Shown: positions 7,905 through 16,919, numbered from the stretch's first letter. The stretch is 64,000 nt of DNA from VAXT01 sp035318925 (GCA_035318925.1 DATHDS010000030.1:1-64000), one strand, 5' to 3'. Made by a program: numbers and translations. The notes: a model not told the origin generated them from the sequence alone.

Positions 7905-8329
7905 TGCACTACCAATTCCCTGTGCATGCCGCCCAGGAAGTGGCCCGACATGTTGCAGATCAACATGTAGCGACCGGGGCGCAGATGCACGAGCAACTCA
8001 CGCACACTGCCGGGTGCACCGGGCTCGAGCACTCCCACGGTCGCCCGCTTCAGCGCATCCTCGTCGACAGTCACCCCGTCGGGCCGAAGCGGCAAGTGTG
8101 AGCTCGGCGCCCGCACGACGATCAACTCATGAGCATCGGGACCTCGGTTGTGCACGACAAGCCGAACATCGGGCGAGGACACGAGCTGTGGCGCCGAGAT
8201 CCGAAAGTCGCGCTCGGTGACGCGCAGCACTGTCCCGGCCGCCGGCGCTCGGTGGTGACCCGCCGAGCAGCCGCTGACTAGGAAGAGAGAGGCCGCAATG
8301 ATCGCGACACGCGTGAGCGCACGTGACAC
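7901..8329 (-). CDS. Cupredoxin-like lipoprotein
   Basis: A small secreted lipoprotein. A hydrophobic signal (RVAIIAASLFLVSGCS) carries the lipobox VSGC. The C-terminal half is a blue-copper fold with plausible type-1 ligands: His in GPDAHELIVV and Cys/His/Met in CNMSGHFLGGMH. It may carry electrons or sense copper/redox outside the membrane. Translation could begin at ATG 8368, but that would overlap the divergent gene's promoter and start. I prefer GTG 8329, which still leaves a complete signal peptide. It is the first gene of an operon with the GGDEF/EAL protein, so its redox state might feed that sensor (speculative). Confidence 0.75.
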   Translation of the reverse strand: MSRALTRVAIIAASLFLVSGCSAGHHRAPAAGTVLRVTERDFRISAPQLVSSPDVRLVVHNRGPDAHELIVVRAPSSHLPLRPDGVTVDEDALKRATVGVLEPGAPGSVRELLVHLRPGRYMLICNMSGHFLGGMHRELVVQ

Positions 8330-8333
8330 GCGT

Positions 8334-8361
8334 CTGACATCGGGCGTTCCTGTTGGATACT
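8334..8361 (+). promoter_or_regulatory. Candidate promoter for the aldo/keto reductase
   Basis: CTGACA (8334-8339) matches the -35 consensus in 5 of 6 positions. It is separated by 16 bases from GATACT (8356-8361) as a -10. Transcription would begin about at the ATG at 8367, so the mRNA would be nearly leaderless. No ribosome site precedes that ATG, which fits. Confidence 0.45.
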
Positions 8362-8366
8362 TGAGC

Positions 8367-9392
8367 ATGAGCTACATGCCGGCGGAAGACCGCTACGAGC
8401 GGAGGACGTACCGGCGGAGCGGACGCAGCGGTTTGCTCCTGCCCGCGATCTCACTCGGGCTCTGGCACAACTTCGGCGACGAGGACGATCCGCTCGGGAC
8501 GGGCCGCGCGATCATCCGCCGAGCGTTCGACCTCGGGATCACGCACTTCGACCTCGCCAACAACTACGGGCCCCCGTATGGCTCCGCCGAGCGAAACTTC
8601 GGTGAGATCCTCCGGCAGGACCTCGCGCCCTACCGCGACGAGCTGATCATCTCGACGAAGGCCGGATACGACATGTGGCCCGGCCCGTACGGCGAATGGG
8701 GCTCACGGAAGTACCTGCTCGCGAGCCTCGATCAAAGTCTCGCGCGGATGGGGCTCGACTACGTCGACATCTTCTACTCGCACCGCTTCGACCCGGAGAC
8801 GCCGCTCGAGGAGACGATGGGCGCGCTCGACACCGCGGTCAAGCAGGGCAAAGCGCTGTACGTCGGGGTCTCTTCGTACTCGGCGGAGGCCACGCGCGAG
8901 GCGCACGCGATCCTCCACGAGCTCCGAACCCCGTTTGTCATCCACCAGCCTTCGTACGCGATGCTGAACCGCTGGATCGAGGACGAGTTGCTCGACACGC
9001 TCGGCGAGCTCGGGGTCGGCTGCATCGTCTTCTCGCCGCTCGCCCAGGGGATGCTCACCGACAAGTACCTGGATGGGATCCCCGAGGGCTCGCGAGCAAC
9101 GCGGGGGAGCTCGCTGTCGCCGAGTCTCATTACCGATGAAACGCTGGCGAAGATCCGAGCCCTGAATGAGATCGCGCAGCGGCGCGGACAGACGCTGGCG
9201 CAGATGGCAGTCGCGTGGACGCTCCGCCACCCGCGGGTCACCTCAGCGCTCGTCGGCGCGAGCAGCGTCGAGCAACTCGAGGCGAACGTGGGAGCACTCG
9301 ACAACCTCGAGTTCACAGACGAGGAGTTGGCCGAGATCGATCGCTACGCGACCGAGAGCGGCATCAACCTCTGGGCCAAGTCCAGCGAGTAG
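8367..9392 (+). CDS. Aldo/keto reductase (YghZ / L-glyceraldehyde-3-phosphate reductase-like)
   Basis: A 341-residue NAD(P)H-dependent aldo/keto reductase. It shows a GLGLWHNFG-type first strand, the tetrad Asp and Tyr in FDLANNYGPPYGSAE, the catalytic Lys in IISTKAGYDMWPGPYG, and His in YVDIFYSHRFDP. The segments KALYVGVSSYSAEAT, FSPLAQGMLTDKYLDGIP and SALVGASSVEQLEANV match the YghZ/KCNAB subgroup, which reduces small aldehydes such as L-glyceraldehyde 3-phosphate or methylglyoxal. I chose ATG 8367 because homology begins there and a promoter fits just upstream. It is cytoplasmic and converges with the large cyclase gene. Confidence 0.88.
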   Translation: MSYMPAEDRYERRTYRRSGRSGLLLPAISLGLWHNFGDEDDPLGTGRAIIRRAFDLGITHFDLANNYGPPYGSAERNFGEILRQDLAPYRDELIISTKAGYDMWPGPYGEWGSRKYLLASLDQSLARMGLDYVDIFYSHRFDPETPLEETMGALDTAVKQGKALYVGVSSYSAEATREAHAILHELRTPFVIHQPSYAMLNRWIEDELLDTLGELGVGCIVFSPLAQGMLTDKYLDGIPEGSRATRGSSLSPSLITDETLAKIRALNEIAQRRGQTLAQMAVAWTLRHPRVTSALVGASSVEQLEANVGALDNLEFTDEELAEIDRYATESGINLWAKSSE

Positions 9393-9431
9393 TCGCGCGA
9401 CTCGGGCATTCGCGGCACGAGGCGAGTTTCG

Positions 9432-12400
9432 TCACGCCGACGCCGCGAGAAGCGCCTCGCCCTCGCGGACGTAACCGGTCGCGCCGACTTCTCGATAGAA
9501 CGCGAGCGCCTTGTTCAGCTCCGCGTCCGCCTCCGCGCGCTGTCCTTCTTCGACGAGCTGCTTCGTCGCCCGCAGCCGCGCGTACGCCTCGCCGCTTCGG
9601 CAGCCGATGTCGCCGAGCACGTCGGCGGCGCGCCGGAACTCGCCGGAGCAGATCGCCGACGCCGCTTCGACCCATGGGGTCGCCCGCGACTTCTCGAGCA
9701 ACTGCTCATAGTCAGCCTGGAACCCGAGGTCCCGCATGAGCCAGGCAGCGTCGATCACGTTTATGTCGTTCGAGACGACGACGAGGCGAGTGCCCATCTC
9801 GAGCGCCTCACGCGCCAGAGTCGCGGCTTCGTCGCTGCGCCCCGCTTCGAGAAACACGGACCCGGCACCGATGAGCGCTGGTGCCAGCACCTGTGCGTCT
9901 GCGCTACCCCGAGCGAGCATGAGGGATTGCTCTACGTCGGCGACTGCACCCGGCAGGTCACCGGACGCGCGGCGGATCGTTGCGCGGAGTAGGCGACACG
10001 AATAATCGGTGTAGTGCCGATTGCCGGCTTCCGACTCCGCAATCAGCTCATTCGTTACGCGGCTGACCTCCGCCCAGTCGCCCTCCAGTAAGCCGAATTC
10101 CGCGGTGAGGACTTGAACCCAGCGAAGCCTCGACGGGGTGGCGTGCTGTTCGGCGTTCCGCTTGATCTCGGCCAATGACTCGTGAGCGGCTTCGAGTTGT
10201 CCCATGCTGATCTGCACTACGGCAAGGTTGTTCAAAGCGGTGTGGAGTTCCTCGAAAGCATGGATCTCGGAGGCAAGGGCGATCGCCTGCTCGAAGTCGG
10301 CGAATCCGCCGGCGTCGCCGGCCGCGTTCCGCGCGTAACCGCGCAACTCGAGCAACCGCACGCGAACTTCACCGAGACCCAGACGCTCGGCGATAGGCAG
10401 GCCTTCCTCAGCCAGGGCGATGGTGTCCCCGAACTCGCCATCGAACATATGCCTGGAGGCTTGAGCGGCGATCGCCCACACCCTTGCGGCAGATTCCTGC
10501 CGTTCACCGACGAGCTCGAGGGCCCTCCCTATGAACGCGTTGTGCTCGGCGACCTCGCCGTGCTGCCAGTGGCAGCGCCCTGTCACGACGGCCGCGTGCG
10601 CCGCGGCTTCCACGTCGCCGGCGGCCTCGAGCTCGTCGACCGCAGCTTCGAGCATGTCCAGCCCCGTGCCGTCCGTGTTGAAACGAGCTCGTCCGCACCG
10701 AAAGTGCAGGTGCGGCAGCTCCGGCTCGTCCTCCGGCCAGAGCTCGAGCGCCTCGGTGTAGAAGCGGGCGGCGGCGGGCCAGGCTTGGAGTGACGCTGCG
10801 CGATCGCCGGCATCGCGCAGCGCAATTCGTGCGCGCTCGGAGAGCTCGCCGTCCTCTCTGCCGGCCGCCCGGGCGTACTCGAGCGCGCGCGAGTAGTGCG
10901 ACGCGAGCATCTCCGCGTGGTCGTCGGCGCGGCCGAGCCCTTCGACCCACTCGGCCGCAGCCCGGTGCTTGTCGACGCGCGCCGCGCGCGGGATCTGGCC
11001 GTAGGCGACGTCTCGGACCAGGAGGTGACGGAACGCATACTCGCCCTCGCCCTCGACCGACGAACGCCTTGCGCGCTGGACGAGCTCCTTGCGCTCGAGC
11101 CCGAGCAGGGCTTCCTCTGCCGGGCCGCTCTCGACCCCGCCTATCGCTCGGAGCGACCCGAGCCAGAAGACCTTGCCGACCACCGAAGCGTCCTGGAGGA
11201 GAGCCTTCTCCGAATCCGATAGCCCGTCGAGGCGGGCCGCGATGATTCCCTGCACCGTCTCGGGCAACGGCAGGTCCTCGGCGTCGCCTCGCTCCACGAG
11301 CATCCGTGCGTACTGCTCGGCGTATAACGGGTTCCCCGCGGCGCGTGCAAGGAGGACGGACTGCGTCTCAGCAGGCAGGACCGCCCGCTGGAGCAACGAC
11401 GAAAAGAGCCGTGCTGTGTCCTCGTCCTCCAGCGGTGGCAGCGAGAGCGTCGACGCGTTCGCCTTGCCCCCACCCCAGCCCGGCCGGCGCTCCAGCAGCT
11501 CGGGCCGGGCAGTGCAAAGCACGAGGATCGGCGCGGAGCGCGCCCAGTCCACGAGCTGGTCGACGAAGTCGAGCAGCCCCTCGTCAGCCCAGTGGAGATC
11601 TTCGAAGACGAGAACGACGGGATGCCGCTCGGCCAGCGCTTCGACGAAGCGCCGCCAGGCGGAGAAGTTCTCACCCAGAGACGCGCCCGCGACCTCGTCC
11701 GTCGTCTGTAGCCCGACGAGGTTGCCGAGCCGTGCCGAGAGCCAGTCGGCCTCCCTCTCGTCGGCGGCCACCGCTGCGACTGCGGCTCGCAGCTTGCTCT
11801 CGACGTCCGCCTCGGAGTCGGACTCGAGGATTCCCGCCTCCCCCTTGACGATCTCGGCCAGCGCCCAGAAGCTGACGCCTTCGCCATACGGCAGCGAGCG
11901 ACCCTGACGCCAGGTCGTGAAGTCGGGCTCGGCCTCAACCGATTGGAAGAGCTCGTACACGAGCCTGGACTTGCCAATCCCCGGAACCCCGACGAGCGTC
12001 ACGAGCTGGAGGACCTGCGAGCGGGCCCGCGCGAGCGCGTCGCGGAGCGCATCGAGCTCGCCCTCGCGCCCGACGAGCGGGGCTCGCGCCTCGGCCAGAT
12101 CGACGCCGTAGCGCGAGCGCGGCGCGACCACTTCCCAGACCGGGATCGGCTCCGACTTTCCTTTGGCCCCAACCGGCTCCGCCTCGCGGTATTCGATCAC
12201 GTGCTTCGTCGCCCGATAGGTGGTCTCGCCGACGAGGATGCCGTTGACGGGCGCCGCCGACTGAAGGCGGGCGGTCGTGTTGATGACATCGCCGGCCGCC
12301 ATTCCCTCCCCTTCCGCCGTTCGCGCGCCGAGCGTGATCAGCGCTTCGCCGGTGTTCACCGCCAGTCGCAGCTGGAGCTCATTCTCTTGCTCGCCGACCC

Positions 12401-12758
12401 AGTCGAGGATCGCGAGCGCCGCGCGGACGGCGCGCTCAGGGTCGTCCTCGTGAGCGGTCGGCGCGCCGAAGAGCGCCATCACAGCGTCGCCGATGAACTT
12501 CTCGACGGTGCCGCCGAAGCGCTCGAGCTCTTCGCGCAGCCGGGCGTGGAACGGCGCCAGCAACCCGCGCACGTCCTCGGGATCGAGCTGCTCGGAGCGA
12601 GCCGTGAACCCGACCAGATCGGCAAACAGCACGGTCACGACCTTGCGCTCCTCCCGCGCCTGGGTGGGGGAAGCCTCGAGCGCTGCGCCGCAAGCGCTGC
12701 AGAAACGGGCGCCGGCCGGATTCTTCTGGGAACAGCTCGGGCAGACGATCACGCTCAA
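9432..12758 (-). CDS. Zinc-ribbon / class III adenylate cyclase / AAA-type ATPase / TPR regulator
   Basis: An 1108-residue multidomain protein. A zinc ribbon (CPSCSQ...CSACG, residues 6-23) leads into a class III nucleotide cyclase domain (about 35-190) with metal-binding FADLVGFTARSE, GDAVMALFGAP and NTTARLQ. An ATPase with P-loop GVPGIGKSRL (about 265) and Walker B-type LVFEDLHWADE follows, then several hundred residues of TPR-like helices. Such proteins are common in high-GC actinobacteria. Whether the cyclase domain is active is uncertain. It has no membrane segment. A second protein of similar plan lies at 16920-19373. Confidence 0.88.
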   Translation of the reverse strand: MSVIVCPSCSQKNPAGARFCSACGAALEASPTQAREERKVVTVLFADLVGFTARSEQLDPEDVRGLLAPFHARLREELERFGGTVEKFIGDAVMALFGAPTAHEDDPERAVRAALAILDWVGEQENELQLRLAVNTGEALITLGARTAEGEGMAAGDVINTTARLQSAAPVNGILVGETTYRATKHVIEYREAEPVGAKGKSEPIPVWEVVAPRSRYGVDLAEARAPLVGREGELDALRDALARARSQVLQLVTLVGVPGIGKSRLVYELFQSVEAEPDFTTWRQGRSLPYGEGVSFWALAEIVKGEAGILESDSEADVESKLRAAVAAVAADEREADWLSARLGNLVGLQTTDEVAGASLGENFSAWRRFVEALAERHPVVLVFEDLHWADEGLLDFVDQLVDWARSAPILVLCTARPELLERRPGWGGGKANASTLSLPPLEDEDTARLFSSLLQRAVLPAETQSVLLARAAGNPLYAEQYARMLVERGDAEDLPLPETVQGIIAARLDGLSDSEKALLQDASVVGKVFWLGSLRAIGGVESGPAEEALLGLERKELVQRARRSSVEGEGEYAFRHLLVRDVAYGQIPRAARVDKHRAAAEWVEGLGRADDHAEMLASHYSRALEYARAAGREDGELSERARIALRDAGDRAASLQAWPAAARFYTEALELWPEDEPELPHLHFRCGRARFNTDGTGLDMLEAAVDELEAAGDVEAAAHAAVVTGRCHWQHGEVAEHNAFIGRALELVGERQESAARVWAIAAQASRHMFDGEFGDTIALAEEGLPIAERLGLGEVRVRLLELRGYARNAAGDAGGFADFEQAIALASEIHAFEELHTALNNLAVVQISMGQLEAAHESLAEIKRNAEQHATPSRLRWVQVLTAEFGLLEGDWAEVSRVTNELIAESEAGNRHYTDYSCRLLRATIRRASGDLPGAVADVEQSLMLARGSADAQVLAPALIGAGSVFLEAGRSDEAATLAREALEMGTRLVVVSNDINVIDAAWLMRDLGFQADYEQLLEKSRATPWVEAASAICSGEFRRAADVLGDIGCRSGEAYARLRATKQLVEEGQRAEADAELNKALAFYREVGATGYVREGEALLAASA

Positions 12759-12827
12759 AGCCTACGACCGCGCACCGCAAGCTTCTAGAGTCATACCCGG
12801 CATGAACCTGTCAGAGGGAGGAGGATC

Positions 12828-13373
12828 ATGAGCAGAACTCAGTGGGATTCCGCACTGACGATGCCGGTCGCCGAAGCGCGGGACCACGTCCAGGGGCCGG
12901 CGGACGCGGCGGTGACGCTCGTCGAGTACGGCGACTACGAATGCCCGTACTGCGGTGCCGCGTATCCGATCGTCAAAGAGGTGCAGGCCCGGATGGGCGA
13001 CAGGCTCCGGTTCGTGTTTCGGAACTTCCCGATCTCGACCTCGCACCCGCATGCCGAACAAGCCGCTGAAGCTGCCGAAGCTGCAGCGATCCAGGGCCCG
13101 TTTTGGCAGATGCACGATCTTCTCTACGAGAACCAGAAGCGGTTGAGCGACGATGACCTGCGTGCCTACGCCGAGACGCTCGGGCTCGACCTCGAGTCGT
13201 TCGACAGAGAACTGGCCGAGCACGTCCACGCCGCGCGCGTCCACAAGGACTTCATGAGTGGCGTGCGCAGCGGCGTGAACGGTACGCCGAGCTTCTACAT
13301 CAACGGTGCGAGGCACGACGACTCGTACGATCTCGAGACCTTGCTCGCCGCCCTGGAGCGAGCGGCGGCGTAA
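12828..13373 (+). CDS. DsbA-family thioredoxin-fold protein
   Basis: A 181-residue thioredoxin-fold protein with the active-site motif CPYC in YGDYECPYCGAAYP (about residue 39), a helical insertion, and the cis-proline loop GVNGTPSFYING. No signal peptide is seen, so it probably acts in the cytoplasm, as the DsbA_4 proteins associated with Na+/H+ antiporters and FrnE-like enzymes do. GGAGGAGG lies 5 bases before ATG 12828 and fixes the start. It is transcribed away from the cyclase gene and appears to be single. Confidence 0.88.
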   Translation: MSRTQWDSALTMPVAEARDHVQGPADAAVTLVEYGDYECPYCGAAYPIVKEVQARMGDRLRFVFRNFPISTSHPHAEQAAEAAEAAAIQGPFWQMHDLLYENQKRLSDDDLRAYAETLGLDLESFDRELAEHVHAARVHKDFMSGVRSGVNGTPSFYINGARHDDSYDLETLLAALERAAA

Positions 13374-13418
13374 AGGTTGAGCAGTAGCGGCGCCGAGGCC
13401 GGCGGTCCCACGGTCGCG

Positions 13419-14855
13419 TCAGGTGACGATGCCGACGGCTGATGCAAGCAGCTTGTTGTGCCTGGCGGAGTGAACGACGAGGAGGAACCGATGGCCTCGC
13501 TTCAGCCTCGAGGCGGACGCGGTCAGCGACAGCGCCCTGGCGTACACCGCCTTGTTACGGAGCACGAGCCTCCTGGTGAGGGTGAAACGCGGGGCGCCTG
13601 AGGGCCCCAGGTCGTAGACCGTCGCAAGGCACTTGCTCCTCGCTCCGCACCCAGGGACGGTTGCGTGGATAGCCGTCTTCGCGCGTCGCACGCCGGCGTG
13701 CATGCGAATCGGCCTCAGCTTGGAAGCCAGGCTGTACTTCGGAACGCTGAACGTGATGCCCTGGACGCCGATCAGCAAGCCGTCCGAGCCGTGCGTCGCG
13801 GCGGCCCAGGGGGTGTACATGGGCGCGTCGTTCGTGCCGGCATCACCGGCCCGAGTCGTCGTGAAGGCGGAAGCGTCGCTCGGGAGCACTCCGTAGAGGT
13901 TGACGAGGCCCGCGCTCGGAATGAAGGCCTGGAGCGTTCCGAGCTGGGGCGTGCCGTCGGACTGCGTATGTGTCGACGAGACCTGGATGTCGAGCGACGG
14001 AGCCTGAGCCGTACCGCCGGGCTGGAGATAACCGGCGATCGCGTGCTGAGTGGCGAAGGCGGCTCCGGTCAGCACCGGATCGAGCGTGTCGTCGAGGCTG
14101 AAGACCATGGCGGCCGTGAGGGCGTCGTCGTCCGCACTCGAGATGGAGCAGTTGAAGATCGGCGTGGCGGTGCAGCCGTTGCCGTTCGGGAACTGGGCCA
14201 CGTACGGCACCGGCGCCGGCCTGAACTTGATGTGGACCGTCGCATCGTCCTGACCGAGGTTGGTGGTGCGCCAGTAGAGGAGGTTGCCGGACACCCCTGT
14301 CCAGCGCAGGCTCTTCCCGAGCGAGTTGAGCGCCACGGTCAGGTCGATCACCGTGTCGGCGTTGACGTCCGGAGTGACAGGGAGTTGCGGATCGGCGAAG
14401 TCCCAGCCGTTGACGTCGCCCACTTGATAGGTGACTGTCAGCGCCACCCGGTTCGGCGTCGCGTAACAGACCCCATGCGCCGGAGCCTGATCGGCCCGGC
14501 AGAGGTTGAGAGGCGAGATGACCGTAGTCACGCCGCCGTCGTCCGGGGGGTCCGAGGCGGTGCTGCCGTCGGTGATTACCGGGGTGGCCGTCGCGCCGTT
14601 GATGACGGTGAGTGACTTGACATAGGGACGACCGTCGACTCCGCCGGTCATGTCGGCCCAGCCGGCCTGGCCGGTGCCGTCTGGGTCGGCCGAGGACAGG
14701 TCGACAGTCGCCTGCGACGGCATACCGTCCGAGACGTCCGCCGTAGCGGCCACGGCGACGGAAGGTTTCGTCGTCCCACTCGACCCGGCCAGCACGGCGA
14801 CCGCGACCGCTCCGAGCATGAGCCCTCTCACACGTCCGTTCATCCGCTGCAGCAT
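13419..14855 (-). CDS. Secreted protein of unknown function
   Basis: A protein of about 478 residues that begins MLQRMNGRVRG and then a signal peptide (LMLGAVAVAVLAGSSG). The mature part is rich in Thr, Asp and Gly and in beta-type segments, with Cys pairs in NLCRADQAPAHGVCYA and NGCTATPIFNCSI that may form disulfides. The last 130 residues are Arg/Lys/Ala-rich (PGCGARSKCLATVYD, then SRLKRGHRFLLVVHS), resembling the basic C-terminal modules seen on many actinobacterial surface proteins. I recognise no enzyme motif. ATG 14855 or 14843 are alternative starts, and neither has a clear ribosome site. The long upstream hairpins lie in its possible leader. Confidence 0.65.
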   Translation of the reverse strand: MLQRMNGRVRGLMLGAVAVAVLAGSSGTTKPSVAVAATADVSDGMPSQATVDLSSADPDGTGQAGWADMTGGVDGRPYVKSLTVINGATATPVITDGSTASDPPDDGGVTTVISPLNLCRADQAPAHGVCYATPNRVALTVTYQVGDVNGWDFADPQLPVTPDVNADTVIDLTVALNSLGKSLRWTGVSGNLLYWRTTNLGQDDATVHIKFRPAPVPYVAQFPNGNGCTATPIFNCSISSADDDALTAAMVFSLDDTLDPVLTGAAFATQHAIAGYLQPGGTAQAPSLDIQVSSTHTQSDGTPQLGTLQAFIPSAGLVNLYGVLPSDASAFTTTRAGDAGTNDAPMYTPWAAATHGSDGLLIGVQGITFSVPKYSLASKLRPIRMHAGVRRAKTAIHATVPGCGARSKCLATVYDLGPSGAPRFTLTRRLVLRNKAVYARALSLTASASRLKRGHRFLLVVHSARHNKLLASAVGIVT

Positions 14856-14914
14856 CGGCGACTCGAGGAGGGAACTTGAGGCGAGCAGAGGCCTGTGGGC
14901 AAGACCACGCGAAA

Positions 14915-15000
14915 GCGAAACTCCGTGGGGCGCCGCATGCCCCACGAGTTTCGCTTGGATCAAATCGTGGCGCTCCCGACCGTTTCGGTGGCGCGCCACG
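14915..15000. other. Two strong hairpins between divergent genes
   Basis: The first hairpin spans 14915-14954: outer arms GCGAAACTC/GAGTTTCGC and inner arms CGTGGGGC/GCCCCACG around a 7-base loop, with one bulge. The second pairs CGTGGCGC (14966-14973) with GCGCCACG (14993-15000). A CCCCTTTTGGGG palindrome lies further on at about 15043-15054. They sit in the 261-base gap between the secreted-protein gene and the XRE regulator, so they may be leader structures or regulator sites rather than a terminator. Confidence 0.6.
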
Positions 15001-15116
15001 CCGCAACATGAGTCAACCAAATGGGGCGCCGATTGACCTATACCCCTTTTGGGGGATCCCTTCGTTACTTCACTTTTCTTCACTTCCCTTGCCAAACCGT
15101 CTACTGTGGGGGCTAC

Positions 15117-16451
15117 ATGAGCGATGTTCGGACAAAGACGGTCCGCCGGCCTTCGCCTTCAGCGATCGGGGAGCGAGTCCGGCAGCTGCGCATCGCGCGG
15201 GGCTTGACACAAACCGAGCTCGGTCTCGGCCGGTTCTCGAAGGAGTACATCAGCCAGATCGAGCGGGGTCGCGCGCGTCCGGCGCCGGCTGCGCTGGACT
15301 GGCTCGCCGAGCGGCTGGGAACCCCGCGACGGTTCCTCGAGACGGGTCTTTCCTCATACGAGCACGAGCGAACGATCGGCTTGATCTCACGCGCGGAGGC
15401 GGCTGTCGCAGCGCGCGAGTTCGAGGAGACGCTCACGTGCCTCGACAACGCCGGGCCGCTGTCCGAGGGTTGGGAGCCCGAACTGGCTCTGCGCGCGATG
15501 TTGGCAGGCGCGACCGCTCGCACGGAGCTGGGACGGGTCAAGGAGGCGCTCGCCCTGCTCGAGCAAGCCGGCGATCTCGTCAACGGTGACCCCTTCACCG
15601 CCGTCGACCGCGCAAACGTTCTCTTCCACAATGGCCAGTGCCGGTACAAGCTGTCGTCGATCCCGACTGCCGTCGCGCTCTTCACGGAAGCGCTCGACCT
15701 GATGCGCCATTCCGACCTGATCGACGATCGTCTGCGGTCGCGGATCTTCCGCTGGCGCTCCCGGTGCTACCGTCGCCAGCGCGACTGGGAGGCGGCGCGG
15801 GGGGACGTCGAAGCGGCGCTCGAGCTCTCCGAGCAGCTCGACGACCGCGACGCCCTCGCCCACGGTTACTTTCAGGCGTCGATCATCGCTGAACGGAACG
15901 GGCAGTGGGTGCTCGCACGCTCGTACGCGGAGCGCGCGAAATCGCTCTACGAGGAGCAGGACGACCGCCTCAACGTGGGCAGGCTCCTGAACAACCTGGG
16001 CGGCCTGACCTTCCTGCTCGGCAACCCCGAGCGGGCCGTCGGTCTCCTGAAGGAGGCGTTCTCGGTCGCGTTGGAAGTCGGCAGCGAGCCGGACGCGGCT
16101 CAGGCCGTCTCGTCGCTTGCCCAGGTGCATTTGCGCACCGGCGAGGTCGAGCTCGCCGAGGAGCAGGCACGGCACGCACTGAGCCTGCTCGAGGGAAGAG
16201 TCGATTTTCTCGATGAGCAGGGGAACGTCCAGCTCGTGCTCGGACGCGCCCTGCTCGAGCAGGGGAGGCTCGACGAGGCCGCGGAAGCTCTGGCCGCGAG
16301 CGAAGCCACCTTTGACCAGCTATCTTCGACGAGCCATCGTGCCGCTGCCTGGGCTGCGCAAGCCGAGTTGAGCATCCGCCGTGGCGACCAGGAGCAGGCC
16401 TTGAAGCTGTACCGCCGAGCGGCCGAAACCCTGCAGGACTTCCGTTTCTAG
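15117..16451 (+). CDS. XRE-family DNA-binding regulator with TPR domain (RRNPP-like architecture)
   Basis: A 444-residue protein. Residues about 17-72 form an HTH_3/XRE domain (IGERVRQLRIARGLTQTELG, then EYISQIERGRARP), and the rest is built of TPR-like helical repeats (for example LLNNLGGLTFLLGNPERAV and AVSSLAQVHLRTGEVELAEEQA). HTH plus TPR is the plan of peptide-sensing RRNPP regulators such as PlcR and Rgg, and also of non-peptide regulators. ATG 15117 is chosen because the in-frame extension to 15021 is non-domain sequence. Ten bases downstream, on the same strand, starts a secreted repetitive peptide, which is the arrangement expected of a receptor/propeptide pair. Confidence 0.85.
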   Translation: MSDVRTKTVRRPSPSAIGERVRQLRIARGLTQTELGLGRFSKEYISQIERGRARPAPAALDWLAERLGTPRRFLETGLSSYEHERTIGLISRAEAAVAAREFEETLTCLDNAGPLSEGWEPELALRAMLAGATARTELGRVKEALALLEQAGDLVNGDPFTAVDRANVLFHNGQCRYKLSSIPTAVALFTEALDLMRHSDLIDDRLRSRIFRWRSRCYRRQRDWEAARGDVEAALELSEQLDDRDALAHGYFQASIIAERNGQWVLARSYAERAKSLYEEQDDRLNVGRLLNNLGGLTFLLGNPERAVGLLKEAFSVALEVGSEPDAAQAVSSLAQVHLRTGEVELAEEQARHALSLLEGRVDFLDEQGNVQLVLGRALLEQGRLDEAAEALAASEATFDQLSSTSHRAAAWAAQAELSIRRGDQEQALKLYRRAAETLQDFRF

Positions 16452-16461
16452 GAGGAACGTC

Positions 16462-16911
16462 GTGATCAACAAACACTGGGCAGTGATCCTCCTACTGGTC
16501 TTGGCCAGCGCCGGCGCCTCGGCGATGGTCCCCGAGACCTCTTCGGCCAATGGGAACGGGCTGGTAGCCGTAGTCGCGCAGCCGGCCCCCGCGGGCTTTT
16601 CTGACGGAGGGGACGCGCCTGCCGCAGGGCAGCTGGTCGCCGTGTTGGCGCAACCCGCCCCGGACGGCTTTTCGGACGGCGGCGACGGCTTCTCGGACGG
16701 AGGGGACGGAGTGGCCGTGGTGGCACAGGTCGCGCCGAACGGTTTTTCGGACGGCGGGGATGGGCCGGTCGTCGTACAGGTGAAACTCGCCCCGACCGGT
16801 TTTTCGGACGGAGGGGATGGGCCGATGGTCGTGTTGGCTCGAGTCGCCCCGGACGGTTTTTCCGACGGAGGCGACGGAATGGTCGCCGTGTTGGCGCAAC
16901 CCCTCCCGTAA
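16462..16911 (+). CDS. Secreted peptide with GFSDGGDG repeats (candidate pro-peptide)
   Basis: A 149-residue protein with a GTG start behind a strong AGGAGG site. A hydrophobic signal (AVILLLVLASAGASA) is followed by six copies of GFSDGGD at about residues 45, 69, 76, 94, 113 and 132. Most copies are preceded by a V-A-V-x-A-Q-x-A-P segment, giving units of about 19 residues. There are no cysteines. I recognise no family. Possibilities are a multi-copy signalling pro-peptide for the adjacent XRE-TPR regulator, a repetitive secreted or wall peptide, or an acidic Ca-binding protein. The antisense Pro-Ser-Glu-Lys-Pro frame is only its shadow. Confidence 0.75.
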   Translation: MINKHWAVILLLVLASAGASAMVPETSSANGNGLVAVVAQPAPAGFSDGGDAPAAGQLVAVLAQPAPDGFSDGGDGFSDGGDGVAVVAQVAPNGFSDGGDGPVVVQVKLAPTGFSDGGDGPMVVLARVAPDGFSDGGDGMVAVLAQPLP

Positions 16912-16919
16912 GAACACAC

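Noticed and set aside
16320..16919. Antisense 199-residue frame full of Pro-Ser-Glu-Lys-Pro repeats
   Set aside because: It is the complement of the GFSDGGDG repeats. It has no ribosome site and overlaps the well-supported XRE and repeat-peptide genes.
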